Positions 54,753 through 63,981 of a DNA stretch of 64,000 nucleotides are shown piece after piece. The notes beneath the pieces are model-generated. The model searched no databases. It was not told the DNA's origin and was given only the letters and a program-made list of their open reading frames with translations. Source of the stretch: an uncultured Prevotella sp. (lineage in GTDB: Bacteria; Bacteroidota; Bacteroidia; Bacteroidales; Bacteroidaceae); the NCBI RefSeq assembly GCF_946407605.1, contig NZ_CAMJOS010000001.1, positions 1 through 64,000 of the forward strand, given 5' to 3'. Position 1 is the stretch's first letter. Each line of letters starts with the position of its first letter. Both the position numbers and the translations under genes were made by a program.

Positions 54753-55960
54753 TTTTCTAAATAGTTTATATTATAATTCAAACAATCATCTGTGATAACT
54801 TTCTCATACTTATCAAATGCCTCTTCAATAGCATCTCTATTACCTGCTTGTAGAATCAGTTGACCATATCTGTTTAAACTTGATGTGATACGATTTACCT
54901 TATCACCTTCTTTTAGCGTAAAAGAGAAATCAACCACATGTGGCCAGCCTTTTACAAACTCTTCGTTCGGAACATGCTTAATAACACTACCCTCCTCAAA
55001 CGCGAAAAAGCGAACACCAGAGTATTGCACTGCTTTGGGGGAGGGATTTATTACTTCACCCAAAGAAATCTTCAGTAATTCATCTTCAAGATTTACTCCC
55101 GTAGAAAGGGGAGTCAAGGTTGAAGTGATATAGTCACCTCCCAGTCGAGGGCTGGTTTCAATGACAAAGATGCCACGGTCGTTTATCTTCAGTTCTGTAT
55201 GAGAAGGACAATTTTCAAAGTTGAGTGCTTTTCCTATCTTAGAAATGATTTCACGAATCTTTTGCTTATTCTCATCAGAGATATTAGCCGGCTGGATATG
55301 ACCTAACTCTACATTGTAAGGAAACTCTGTGGTTTTCTTCTCAGTGAACTGAATCACCTCACTCTTACCATCGTGATGCAAACTCTCGATGCTATATTCA
55401 GGACCTTCAATGAACTCTTCTACCAATACGGTATCTAACTTGGAATTTTCCAAAGCCTCATCTATACTGATTTGAAGTTCATTTTTATCCCTACAGAGTT
55501 TTACTCCACGACTACCAGAATTATCTCTTGGCTTCACAATTACAGGGAACACCAAACCCTCTGCTTCTTCCACTTTGGAGATAAGACGACCTTGTGCATG
55601 AGGAACTCCACCAAGTTCAAAACGCTCCTTCATCTGGAACTTATCGGTACTCCATTGGGCTGTCTCAACTGAATAGAACGGGAAACCGTATTTCTCAGCA
55701 ATACTTGCCATCATTACGAGGGGTTTGTCCGTTGCGGCAGTAACAATGGCATCAATGCCATACTTCTCAATAACAGCACAATGCCCCTCATAGTCTTGGC
55801 CAGGCACCACCTCAAAGGCATCGACACAATCTCTGCAAGTTGCATCCTCACAAGGATCTATGCCAACAGTGTAAAGTCCCATTTTCTTGGCTCTCGCAAT
55901 GATAGATTCTTGCAACGGGCCAACTCCAAAGATAAGAACTGATTTCTTGTTCTGATACAT
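54749..55960 (-). CDS. ATP-grasp ligase
   Basis: A 403-residue ATP-grasp protein of the PurK/biotin-carboxylase-like class: LIFGVGPLQESIIARAKKMGL start, VIVKPRDNSGSRGVKL (about 134-149), VEEFIEGPEYSIESL (about 173-187) and SHTELKINDRGIFVIETSPRLGGDYI. It overlaps its neighbours by 4 bases and 1 base. It probably forms an amide between an amino sugar and a carboxylate. Confidence 0.85.
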   Translation of the reverse strand: MYQNKKSVLIFGVGPLQESIIARAKKMGLYTVGIDPCEDATCRDCVDAFEVVPGQDYEGHCAVIEKYGIDAIVTAATDKPLVMMASIAEKYGFPFYSVETAQWSTDKFQMKERFELGGVPHAQGRLISKVEEAEGLVFPVIVKPRDNSGSRGVKLCRDKNELQISIDEALENSKLDTVLVEEFIEGPEYSIESLHHDGKSEVIQFTEKKTTEFPYNVELGHIQPANISDENKQKIREIISKIGKALNFENCPSHTELKINDRGIFVIETSPRLGGDYITSTLTPLSTGVNLEDELLKISLGEVINPSPKAVQYSGVRFFAFEEGSVIKHVPNEEFVKGWPHVVDFSFTLKEGDKVNRITSSLNRYGQLILQAGNRDAIEEAFDKYEKVITDDCLNYNINYLEK

Positions 55961-57099
55961 TACTTACACTCCTTTACTGCCTTTTCAAACGTATCGCAGA
56001 TAAAGTCAATCTGCTCTGGGGTTAGAGCTGCATACATAGGCAACGTCACCTCATTATCTGTCACATATTCTGTCTGTGGCAACACAGCTCCAAGTTCCTT
56101 ATAGGTAGAGAACTTATGTGCTGCGGGATAGTGAACAGAAGTCTGAACACCTGCTGCATGCATATACTCACGCACCTTGTTTCTATACTCCTTAGTGCTG
56201 TTCAACAAAACAACAGGCAGGATATAGTTGCTGACAAACTCAGTATTATCAGCAAACGGTACTACAACACCCTCAATCTTCGAAAGACGGTCAACATACT
56301 GCTTGCGCACCTTCAAACGTGTTTCCAAATCGCCAGGAAGTTTCTTCAACTGCTCAATAGCAATGGCTGCACGAATATCGTCCATGCGGAAGTTATAACC
56401 CAAGCAGGTGATGTCATACTCTGTAGCATGACCGCTGGCACGCTGGTAGCTCATGGTGCTCATACCGTGAGAGCGAATCAGACGGGCTTTCTTCTCCATT
56501 TCCTCGTTGTTGGTGATGAACATACCACCTTCACCAGTAGAGATATTCTTATTTGAGAAGAAACTGAATGCGGCACAATCGCCAATAGTGCCGAGTTTCT
56601 GGCCTTTGTACTCAGAGAGTGGGCCGTGGCAAGCATCCTCAACCACTTTGAGGTTGTGCTTCTTGGCAATAGCCATGATCTCATCCATCTTAGCTGGGAA
56701 ACCAGCCATGTGAACTACAACAATACCCTTGGTCTTTGGAGTAATCTTACGCTCAATGTCTGCAGGATCAATGTTGATGTGGTCTGGGCCAACAATATCT
56801 GCAAACACAGGTGTTGCGCCCACATAACGGATGCAGTTGCAAGAAGCAGCAAAGGTCAGTGAGGGACAAATCACCTCATCGCCAGGGCCAAAGCCACAAA
56901 CCATACAACACACGTGAAGGGCATCGGTGCAGTTCGACATTGAGACTGCATACTTCACCTTCCACATATCAATAAACATCTGCTCTAACTCAGCATTCTT
57001 CGGGCCTGTAGAGATCCAACCCGACTTAATAGTATCATACGCTGCCTGAGCCTCGCGCTCGTCGAAGTTCAGATTAAAAAGAGGAATTTTGTATGCCAT
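55960..57099 (-). CDS. DegT/DnrJ-family sugar aminotransferase
   Basis: 379 residues from the ATG at 57099 (an upstream TTG is less likely). It has the pattern KIPLFNLNFDEREAQAAYD, SNCTDALHVCCMVCGFG, CPSLTFAASCNCIRYVGATPVF, VEDACHGPLSEYKG and the PLP Lys in FFSNKNISTGEGG. It should make a 4-amino sugar, the substrate for the PglD-like enzyme two genes downstream. Confidence 0.9.
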   Translation of the reverse strand: MAYKIPLFNLNFDEREAQAAYDTIKSGWISTGPKNAELEQMFIDMWKVKYAVSMSNCTDALHVCCMVCGFGPGDEVICPSLTFAASCNCIRYVGATPVFADIVGPDHINIDPADIERKITPKTKGIVVVHMAGFPAKMDEIMAIAKKHNLKVVEDACHGPLSEYKGQKLGTIGDCAAFSFFSNKNISTGEGGMFITNNEEMEKKARLIRSHGMSTMSYQRASGHATEYDITCLGYNFRMDDIRAAIAIEQLKKLPGDLETRLKVRKQYVDRLSKIEGVVVPFADNTEFVSNYILPVVLLNSTKEYRNKVREYMHAAGVQTSVHYPAAHKFSTYKELGAVLPQTEYVTDNEVTLPMYAALTPEQIDFICDTFEKAVKECK

Positions 57100-57111
57100 A
57101 ATTTTCAATAT

Positions 57112-57663
57112 TTATTTGTTTGCAAAGTATCGCCAGAGCGGAGCCAACATCACAGCTTCAGTCATGCGCCCATCCAGCATCAATTCTTTTATCTCTTCTT
57201 CCTTCAATAAATGAAATTTTATTTCTTCTGTTTTATCTAATTTTGGTTCTGCGACCTTTTTCAGATTGGTTGCAATAAATGTATAGCAGCAATTGTTACA
57301 ACCACTTGTATTCGGTGCATAACATCCAAAAGCAGTCCATTCGTCACTTGTATATCCTGTTTCTTCAAGAAGTTCCCGTTTTGCTGCTTCCGTAGGGCTC
57401 TCGTCCTTCTCAACAATGCCTGCGCATAATTCGAAGCAGATTCGACCTATACCGTGCCGGTATTGTTCTTCTACCAAGAACTTACCATCATTGGTTATAG
57501 CAATAACATTTACCCAGTCCGATAGTTCTTCAACGTAGAAATCAGGTATCTCCATCCCAGATGGCATACGTACATGATCTTTACGTATCCGTAGCCAAGG
57601 GCATTCAAAAGGATAGGAGCTTTCTATTACTTTCCAATTCACATTAAGAATCTGCTTTAGCAA
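57112..57663 (-). CDS. NUDIX hydrolase
   Basis: A 183-residue NUDIX protein resembling ADP-ribose/nucleotide-sugar pyrophosphatases. The NUDIX box is GIVEKDESPTEAAKRELLEETG in outline (about 79-100), with REL-EETG intact. The first possible start is a TTG at 57663; a GTG seven codons on (57642) is an alternative. It is an unusual member of a glycan operon and may clean up or recycle nucleotide sugars. Confidence 0.85.
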   Translation of the reverse strand: MLKQILNVNWKVIESSYPFECPWLRIRKDHVRMPSGMEIPDFYVEELSDWVNVIAITNDGKFLVEEQYRHGIGRICFELCAGIVEKDESPTEAAKRELLEETGYTSDEWTAFGCYAPNTSGCNNCCYTFIATNLKKVAEPKLDKTEEIKFHLLKEEEIKELMLDGRMTEAVMLAPLWRYFANK

Positions 57664-58014
57664 AGGTACGGACCCGCTGTTATTGAACCTTTATTTTATG
57701 AGAGACCAGCGGGAAACCCGCCCTTATGGTTTCATATTTGCCACTTCGTTGACTTTCCCCTTCGGGCCGTCGAGCTAAACCTTCTTGCGTTTCGCCCGCG
57801 ACCCCTTCGGCGTTCAGGATTCATGTACTAAGTCAAACACAGTTAAACCTAAAATGTTAATTGTTAACTGTTAAATTGCATTTTTGCTTCTTATTACTGA
57901 AGCCTTGCTTTTGTCATTATTAAAAAATCCGCTCTCTTCGAAGATGTGAGCGACACCTATATAGAGAAACCAAGGGGGGGGGGGCAAAATGCACTTCCTT
58001 TGGTTTCTTATGCC
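57664..58014. other. 351-base spacer with G11 tract and hairpins inside the capsule operon
   Basis: No gene is visible. An 11-G tract (57974-57984) lies in the loop side of an inverted repeat, AGAAACCAAGG (57966-57976) with CCTTTGGTTTCT (57998-58009). The latter is directly after the wecC-like stop. Further left are a TTAATTGTTAACTGTTAA near-palindrome (about 57856-57873) and a stem CAGCGGG..CCCGC near 57706-57723. These could be an attenuator or a regulatory region between wecBC and the remaining operon. Confidence 0.6.
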
Positions 58015-59238
58015 TTAAATATGATATACTCCTTCAAGTGGACAAATATTATGGCAATCCAGAATAACCTTACCCTTCAGCTTATCCCAATTCTGCTTGA
58101 TGTGGTCGTGCTTCACCATAATCACCACCATATCGACCTCGTCCAAGAACTGGTCGAAGTCCAGAATCTGGTTCTTCACTATCTCCTTCTGGGTGAAGAA
58201 GGGATCGAAGGTCTTCAAGGGGCGAGCTAAGTGTCGCTCCTGAATGTCGAGCATCTGGAGTGTGGGGCTCTCACGGATGTCATCCACATTCTCTTTGTAC
58301 GTAAGTCCGTATAATCCGACTCTCCGATTATCCGTTATATTGTGCTCCTCCATAATCTCATGGATGCGCTCCAGCACAAACACGGGCTGATAGTCGTTGG
58401 TCTTCATCGACTCGTCGATCACCTTAGCCAGCTGGGGATAGTCGCCCACGAGGAACCAAGGGTCAACACTGATGCAGTGGCCACCAACGCCAGGACCGGG
58501 CTGCAGGATGTTTACACGGGGGTGCATGTTACAGATCTTGATGATCTCGTACACGTCCATATTGTCGTGACGGCAGATACGAGAGAGCTCATTAGCGAAA
58601 GCGATGTTCACGGCACGATAGGTATTCTCAACCACCTTGGTCATCTCTGCGGTACGGATGTCGGTAACGACAATCTCGCCCTGGCAGAAGCTGGCATAGT
58701 ACTGCTTTACCTTCTCGCCAATCTCCTTAGAGTCGGCACCAATGGTGCGGTTGTTATGCAGCAGCTCATACACCATGTTGCCGGGGATGATACGCTCAGG
58801 GGCGTGAACGAGGTTGATGTCCTCACCTATCTTAAAGCCGTTCTCCTCGATGACAGGACGCACGAACTTGTCGATAGTGCCGGGGCTGACGGTAGATTCA
58901 ACGACTACGGTAGCGCCCTTGGGGCACACCTTCATCACTTCCTTGACGGCTGCCACCACATAGCAAGCGTCCACCTTCTTCGAGAACTTGTCGTAAGGGG
59001 TAGGAACGCTGACGATGTACATGTCAGTCTTCTGATACTCGGTGGTAAACTTGATGCCGGCCTTTACGGCAGCAGCAAACAGCTCGTCGAGACCGTCCTC
59101 CTTGAAGGTGGTCTTGCCAGCGTTCAGTGTGTTCACCAACTCTTTGTTGTAGTCTGTACCAATGACCTCCACACCGTGAGAAGCCATCATCAATGCTGTG
59201 GGCAATCCAATATAGCCCAGTCCAATTACGTTAATCAT
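58015..59238 (-). CDS. wecC: UDP-N-acetyl-D-mannosamine dehydrogenase
   Basis: 407 residues from the ATG at 59238; the longer frame begins within upstream sequence at a TTG. NAD-binding INVIGLGYIGLPTALMMA, the active-site Cys in GVGGHCISVDPWF, and LYGLTYKENVDDIRESP match the UDP-sugar dehydrogenase family. With WecB it converts UDP-ManNAc to UDP-ManNAcA. GC content appears higher than in most other locus genes, as is common for conserved housekeeping-type sugar genes. Confidence 0.9.
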   Translation of the reverse strand: MINVIGLGYIGLPTALMMASHGVEVIGTDYNKELVNTLNAGKTTFKEDGLDELFAAAVKAGIKFTTEYQKTDMYIVSVPTPYDKFSKKVDACYVVAAVKEVMKVCPKGATVVVESTVSPGTIDKFVRPVIEENGFKIGEDINLVHAPERIIPGNMVYELLHNNRTIGADSKEIGEKVKQYYASFCQGEIVVTDIRTAEMTKVVENTYRAVNIAFANELSRICRHDNMDVYEIIKICNMHPRVNILQPGPGVGGHCISVDPWFLVGDYPQLAKVIDESMKTNDYQPVFVLERIHEIMEEHNITDNRRVGLYGLTYKENVDDIRESPTLQMLDIQERHLARPLKTFDPFFTQKEIVKNQILDFDQFLDEVDMVVIMVKHDHIKQNWDKLKGKVILDCHNICPLEGVYHI

Positions 59239-59277
59239 ATTACTATTGAATTTAATTCTTATTTTCTCATTCGTTTT

Positions 59278-59299
59278 GGCAGAAGCCAAGCTCCTGTCA
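59278..59299. repeat. Palindromic element, copy A
   Basis: GGCAGAAGCCAAGCTCCTGTCA is an imperfect palindrome related to the copies at 60542 and 61919. It lies in the 62-base gap between wecB and wecC. Confidence 0.6.
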
Positions 59300-59300
59300 T

Positions 59301-60476
59301 TTATTGTACTTCGTAACGATCTACGGCTTCGCCGTTGAGGGCACGAACAATGCGGTTACAGGCTTTGCCATCGCCATAAGGGTTGACGGCCTTGGACATC
59401 TTCTCGTAAGCTACTGCATCATCAAGGAGAGTACTTACTTCGTTTACAATGAGGTCGTGGTTTGTGCCAACGAGATGCACTGTGCCACTCTTCAGCGCCT
59501 CGGGGCGCTCTGTGGTGTCGCGCATTACGAGCACTGGCTTACCAAGGCCTGGGGCCTCTTCCTGAATGCCGCCTGAGTCGGTGAGTACAACGGTACTCTT
59601 CTCCATCAAGTAAACGAACTCCAAGTACTGCAGGGGCTCAATGAAAAAGAAATTGGGGCGGGTAAGGTCTTCACCAAACACCTCGTGAATGGGCTTGCGC
59701 ACATTCGGGTTGAGGTGCATAGGGTAAACGAAATCTACCTCAGGATACTTCTCGCTGAGATCCTTCATGGCTGTTACCATGCTAATGAAGCCATCACCAA
59801 AGTTTTCTCTTCTATGTCCGGTAATGAGCACCAGCTTCTTACCACCATCCAGACGGGTGACATCGTAACCAGCATCCTTCAGCACATTGATTTGCTCGTC
59901 AGCCAGAGCCTTGTCGGTCTTGAGCTTATCAACCACCATGTGGAGGGCATCGATAACGGTATTACCGGTAACGAAGATCTGGCCTTGGGCCTTCTCCTCC
60001 TGCAGGTTATGCTCACTGAGAGGTGTAGGGGCAAAGTCGTATGTAGCAATACGGCCAGTAATCTGGCGGTTCATCTCCTCGGGCCAAGGCGAGTAAATGT
60101 TATGAGTGCGCAAGCCAGCTTCTACATGACCAACAGGTATCTGCTGGTAGAAAGCTGCCAAGGCAGCAGCTGTACTTGTTGTAGTATCACCATGAACTAA
60201 AACAACATCAGGCTTGCACTCCTTAAATACATCACGCATACCCGTGAGCACACGGGCAGTGACATCGTAGAGGTCCTGCCCCTGCTTCATGATGTTCAAG
60301 TCATAGTCGGGCTTGACATCGAATATGGTGAGTACCTGGTCCAGCATCTCGCGGTGCTGTCCCGTAACGCATACTATGGTTTCAAACTCATCGGGGTGTT
60401 TCTGGAACTCCTTTACCAGCGGGCACATCTTAATGGCCTCTGGGCGAGTGCCAAACACTAACATTACTTTTTTCAT
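59301..60476 (-). CDS. wecB: UDP-N-acetylglucosamine 2-epimerase (non-hydrolysing)
   Basis: A 391-residue WecB: VFGTRPEAIKMCPLV (8-22), VHGDTTTS, HVEAGLRTHNIYSPWPEE and LTDSGGIQEEAP are the family signatures. It makes UDP-ManNAc from UDP-GlcNAc. It appears to be the first gene of the polysaccharide operon; the 122-base gap upstream has no clear TAnnTTTG box. Confidence 0.95.
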   Translation of the reverse strand: MKKVMLVFGTRPEAIKMCPLVKEFQKHPDEFETIVCVTGQHREMLDQVLTIFDVKPDYDLNIMKQGQDLYDVTARVLTGMRDVFKECKPDVVLVHGDTTTSTAAALAAFYQQIPVGHVEAGLRTHNIYSPWPEEMNRQITGRIATYDFAPTPLSEHNLQEEKAQGQIFVTGNTVIDALHMVVDKLKTDKALADEQINVLKDAGYDVTRLDGGKKLVLITGHRRENFGDGFISMVTAMKDLSEKYPEVDFVYPMHLNPNVRKPIHEVFGEDLTRPNFFFIEPLQYLEFVYLMEKSTVVLTDSGGIQEEAPGLGKPVLVMRDTTERPEALKSGTVHLVGTNHDLIVNEVSTLLDDAVAYEKMSKAVNPYGDGKACNRIVRALNGEAVDRYEVQ

Positions 60477-60541
60477 ATCGTTACACTGAAATATATTTTA
60501 TTATTTAAGTCACACAGATATCACAGAAATTATTTCTTTGT

Positions 60542-60564
60542 TGTCAGGAGCCTAGCTCCTGTCA
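60542..60564. repeat. Palindromic element, copy B
   Basis: TGTCAGGAGCC-T-AGCTCCTGTCA is a nearly perfect palindrome with 10-base arms, between wecB and the 375-residue gene. It is the best copy of three. Confidence 0.7.
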
Positions 60565-60598
60565 GTAAATAATTATTTGTCGTAAAAAAATTGGGTTG

Positions 60599-61726
60599 TC
60601 AAATCCATTGAAGGCATCCTTTTGCATTAGAGTTTGCTAATGATAGCAAATAGGTCTGCATCTGGGGCGCTTTGTTATCAGCATTGGAATTCAAATATAC
60701 GAAGGTACTGGTCTGTGTCAGATTGCCTCCATCACCAAGTATGCTTTTGTCTTCAATATATATAATTCCCGTCACCTTCCTTGTAACCTCAAAAATTGTT
60801 TCATTACCTAGATAAGTTGGTAATAGTGTATTCATGAGGTCTGATTTCCCTTTATAACCGTTAAAGAAACTATCAGAAAGATTCTCATAAAACTTTTTGT
60901 TCATTCCAGAAAATTCAGTGATTATATTGTTATACCAAGGAAACAAAACCATCACCAAGAAGAAAGGCTTATCTAAAAGGAACTTATCCGAATATTTAAA
61001 CATCTGATGCAGAATATGCTTTGCATGAATCTCTGAATTGTATGAGCTTGTTGTTCCTACAATCCCTTTATCCTTGATTCTGAACAATACATTACAAACC
61101 TTACTCTGATACGTTGAATGGTTCGTTTTCAACTCAGTACATAACTCATTCAACAACTTACCGTAGTTACTTTCATAATCCCTGTAATCAGAATCTATGT
61201 CATATTCTGCTGCTATCAGATAATTAGAAACACCTGTTTTTTCTATTGCTTTTCTTATGATATCATCAAAGAGTTGCCTTGAAATATCAGCTAAACGCTT
61301 AATATCAAAATATACATCATACTCGGGTATATAGCCATCAGCATTTGTATTGCTTCTATTGGGGAATTTGGAAGCAAGTGATTGTACACCTGCAATATTC
61401 TTGTCCATCTCTATGGGCTGAGTGAGGATGTTATTTTGCAAGGTGTCAAATGCTGGTAGTTCTGCATAGGCACCCGTATAGTTAGCATTCTTTCCATTTG
61501 CCACCTCTTTCAACGTTGTTTTGAGATGGGCCAAAGAGGGCGTTCCTGAGAATTTGTTTTTCAGCCTCACCAGGCGATCCTCAAAGTTCTTTTTGAACTC
61601 ATCAAAATCGCCTTTATAATTTAATGCCCCTATTATGTTATTTGACATTCGGTCATTGGGTATCTGAACGAATCCTGTTCCAAAGACTTTGTCAAGTAAT
61701 TGCTGATAATGCTCCTTGTCGGTCAT
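60599..61726 (-). CDS. Hypothetical protein, possible nuclease-like
   Basis: A 375-residue protein that I do not recognise. The stretch YIPEYDVYFDIKRL (about 136-149) has the spacing of a PD-(D/E)XK-type D...D-x-K pair, but supporting residues are not clear. There is no signal peptide or membrane segment. It stands alone between the capsule operon and the DUF2806 gene. Confidence 0.6.
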   Translation of the reverse strand: MTDKEHYQQLLDKVFGTGFVQIPNDRMSNNIIGALNYKGDFDEFKKNFEDRLVRLKNKFSGTPSLAHLKTTLKEVANGKNANYTGAYAELPAFDTLQNNILTQPIEMDKNIAGVQSLASKFPNRSNTNADGYIPEYDVYFDIKRLADISRQLFDDIIRKAIEKTGVSNYLIAAEYDIDSDYRDYESNYGKLLNELCTELKTNHSTYQSKVCNVLFRIKDKGIVGTTSSYNSEIHAKHILHQMFKYSDKFLLDKPFFLVMVLFPWYNNIITEFSGMNKKFYENLSDSFFNGYKGKSDLMNTLLPTYLGNETIFEVTRKVTGIIYIEDKSILGDGGNLTQTSTFVYLNSNADNKAPQMQTYLLSLANSNAKGCLQWI

Positions 61727-62166
61727 AGCATTAATTTATATTGCTCCCCTTTATTGGATTGCTATCTTTATATATTGTTTCAAGTCCCGCTGAAGGTATA
61801 GCTCGACAGCCGAAGGGAAAGTCAAATAAAGGAAATAGCAGAAAATGAATTTAACACCACAGATAACTATTTTATTGTATCGCAAATTCCACAGATGGTG
61901 CAGATATTATCACTTCATTGTCAGGAGACAGGCTTCTGTCATGTATGGAACCTCAGATCTGAAGTACGAGTTTTCGTAAGGTCCTTTTCGAACACGAATT
62001 GCATGGATTACACGAATTATCTATTGTCACACAGAGCAATATTATTTCATCTTACAATTATTTCAATAGGACACTCTTTGAGGGTGTTTCTTAACCCCTC
62101 CACGTCTATCATGTTTGAAGGTAGGTAGGGCTTTACGTAATAAATCCAACTTGTCATGACCCCCAT
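61727..62166. other. 440-base intergenic region without a visible gene
   Basis: It contains the third palindromic element (61919-61941) and sequence related to the 60500-60541 region (CACAGATA...CACAGA words). A GTCATGAC palindrome lies near 62153. Open frames here are short and of non-coding composition. No clear promoter box was found for the gene at 61726. Confidence 0.6.
61919..61941. repeat. Palindromic element, copy C
   Basis: TGTCAGGAGACAGGCTTCTGTCA is an imperfect palindrome matching copies A and B at both arms. Confidence 0.6.
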
Positions 62167-63042
62167 CTATAGAAGGGTCGCCTTTGCCAATTTACTGCTA
62201 TTTATTTTATCCACAAGACTTTGTGCAAAAGTCATGTCTGTTTCCACATTTACCAATCCACATATTTGCATACCCGTATCAGTAAATGTCATCACTTTCA
62301 TGTGATAAGGATTATCTCCAACTTCCAAATTGAGGCTACATCCTTTCATTTTAAGAACAACATCCTTGTCAAAAACCACTTGACAATCACTCGAATTAAG
62401 AAATCCGCAATCCACCAAAGACTGATATTGATTCATAGGGAGAATTTCGTCTTGTAACACGAAATATGGTATATAAGCATCTTCTAACGTGTATTTACAG
62501 AGGTTCACAAACCACTCTGCTTCATGCTTCTCTAACTGCTTAAGATATGTCAGAGTTCGTTTGAAATACTTTCCAGGTGATTTAATCTCTCCAGCAAGTA
62601 TCTTTGACCAGATTACTCGTATCTCATCATCAGAACAATCTTTTGCGCAATCATAGAAGTGAGCAGACCATTCATCACTTGGTAAAGTAGCAGGCAACTT
62701 TGACGGGTCAATGCCTTGGAACTCTGCCATTGCTCCTCCATATATTTCAGCAATATTATGGAGTTCGTTACGATCTCTTGAAGTTCTAGCAACATTAATC
62801 ATATCCTGAGCCATTGCCTCCTTAAAAGCAATTATTGCATTCTGACTTGAACGCTCTTGCTCAATCACCATTTTTGCTCGTTCGTCCCTTTTGAACACAT
62901 ACGGATGCATTAAGGAACTGATGCCTTTATCAAGGCAATCAATCACTCGCTTAAGGGGCTCACTGAGTCCTGCCAAATCTTTTATGTCCATCGTAAACAA
63001 TGATTTGCTTTCTTTCTCTTCTTCCCTCTCATCAATTGCCAT
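62167..63042 (-). CDS. DUF2806 domain protein
   Basis: 291 residues from the ATG at 63042 (a TTG two codons upstream is less likely). The DUF2806 hallmark is visible: WSAHFYDCAKDCSDDEIRVIWSKILAGEI (in part; about 146-173), followed by SPGKYFKRTL. The N-terminal half is helical and charged. Function of the family is unknown. The gene is about 220 bases from the TOPRIM-like gene. Confidence 0.8.
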   Translation of the reverse strand: MAIDEREEEKESKSLFTMDIKDLAGLSEPLKRVIDCLDKGISSLMHPYVFKRDERAKMVIEQERSSQNAIIAFKEAMAQDMINVARTSRDRNELHNIAEIYGGAMAEFQGIDPSKLPATLPSDEWSAHFYDCAKDCSDDEIRVIWSKILAGEIKSPGKYFKRTLTYLKQLEKHEAEWFVNLCKYTLEDAYIPYFVLQDEILPMNQYQSLVDCGFLNSSDCQVVFDKDVVLKMKGCSLNLEVGDNPYHMKVMTFTDTGMQICGLVNVETDMTFAQSLVDKINSSKLAKATLL

Positions 63043-63261
63043 ACTCAATACTAATTATTAATATGTTCCTTTATTATTCGCTTGCACATTCCTAAGGTGT
63101 TGCATATATTGGGAAAACTAGGTTAAAAATGCAAAATAGCTTTCGCGACTGTCAGAGCAGATTCATTAGAACAAAACCCTATTGTCTCTTACGGCTTTCC
63201 ATCTCCCCCACTATTCCTATCGTCAAGAGGAATAAGAATCCAACTTCAGACATTTGTTGTC

Positions 63262-63981
63262 TCAAAAGAATACAGAATCATAGAATTCGCGGAATGACTT
63301 ACATTTCCCAGAATTATACAACGCTTCGAAGTCCGATTGATTCAACTTAAAGACTATCTCTTTAATCTCACGCCAATGCTTACTATAGCTTTTACCTACC
63401 GATTTGAAAATGTCTTCCAGTTTTGCATATGGATGAAAATATTCTGTCTGAGGATCACGATTCACATCAACGCTAGCTTTAGTTATCAAGCCATCAGCAT
63501 CTAAACTACTATCTATCTTCTGAAAAACATCGCTCAAAGCCAACAACCAAGCCTCTGTCTCCATGACTGCAAATTGAACACGAATAAAGCCTGTGTTATC
63601 TAATTCTTCAAATGGTTCTTGTATATCCTTAATAAAATCCGCAATATTCTGTTGATCAAGATGTCTGCCATACAGATTGATATAACTTTCGCTATATACA
63701 TCTCTTAAACCTACTACTTTATCAAAGCCTTGGTCCATATGACCTTGGAATCTTCCACGAATATCAGAAACAACCGATGTATCAGAACCCGAATCATAAA
63801 TTAAGAAATAGTCAGGTGCATCATCAGCTCCGAAATCTCTAAGGTCATTTGCTGCATCCTGAGGGTCTAAGTTCAAACATTCTATCTGTACCTTCGTCCA
63901 GTCCCATTGGTATTTCTCGCCTATCAACTGATAAACAAAGCCTGCCTCAGTTATTCCTTCTACATATATGGCAACCTTCAT
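63262..63981 (-). CDS. TOPRIM-like protein (RloB/DUF4276-like)
   Basis: A 239-residue protein beginning VAIYVEGITEAGFVYQLIGEKY, the VEGxTE strand-loop of TOPRIM-like conflict proteins. It continues with FLIYDSGSDTSVVSDI (about 79-94), which supplies a DxGxD-type acidic group. A helical C-terminus follows. Such proteins usually accompany an AAA/ABC-type ATPase, which would lie upstream, past the window edge. The start codon is complete at 63981. Confidence 0.65.
   Translation of the reverse strand: MKVAIYVEGITEAGFVYQLIGEKYQWDWTKVQIECLNLDPQDAANDLRDFGADDAPDYFLIYDSGSDTSVVSDIRGRFQGHMDQGFDKVVGLRDVYSESYINLYGRHLDQQNIADFIKDIQEPFEELDNTGFIRVQFAVMETEAWLLALSDVFQKIDSSLDADGLITKASVDVNRDPQTEYFHPYAKLEDIFKSVGKSYSKHWREIKEIVFKLNQSDFEALYNSGKCKSFREFYDSVFF

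Noticed and set aside
58342..59316. 324-codon plus-strand open frame
   Set aside because: Antisense shadow of the clear wecC gene in a GC-richer stretch; composition is His/Leu-rich and non-protein-like.
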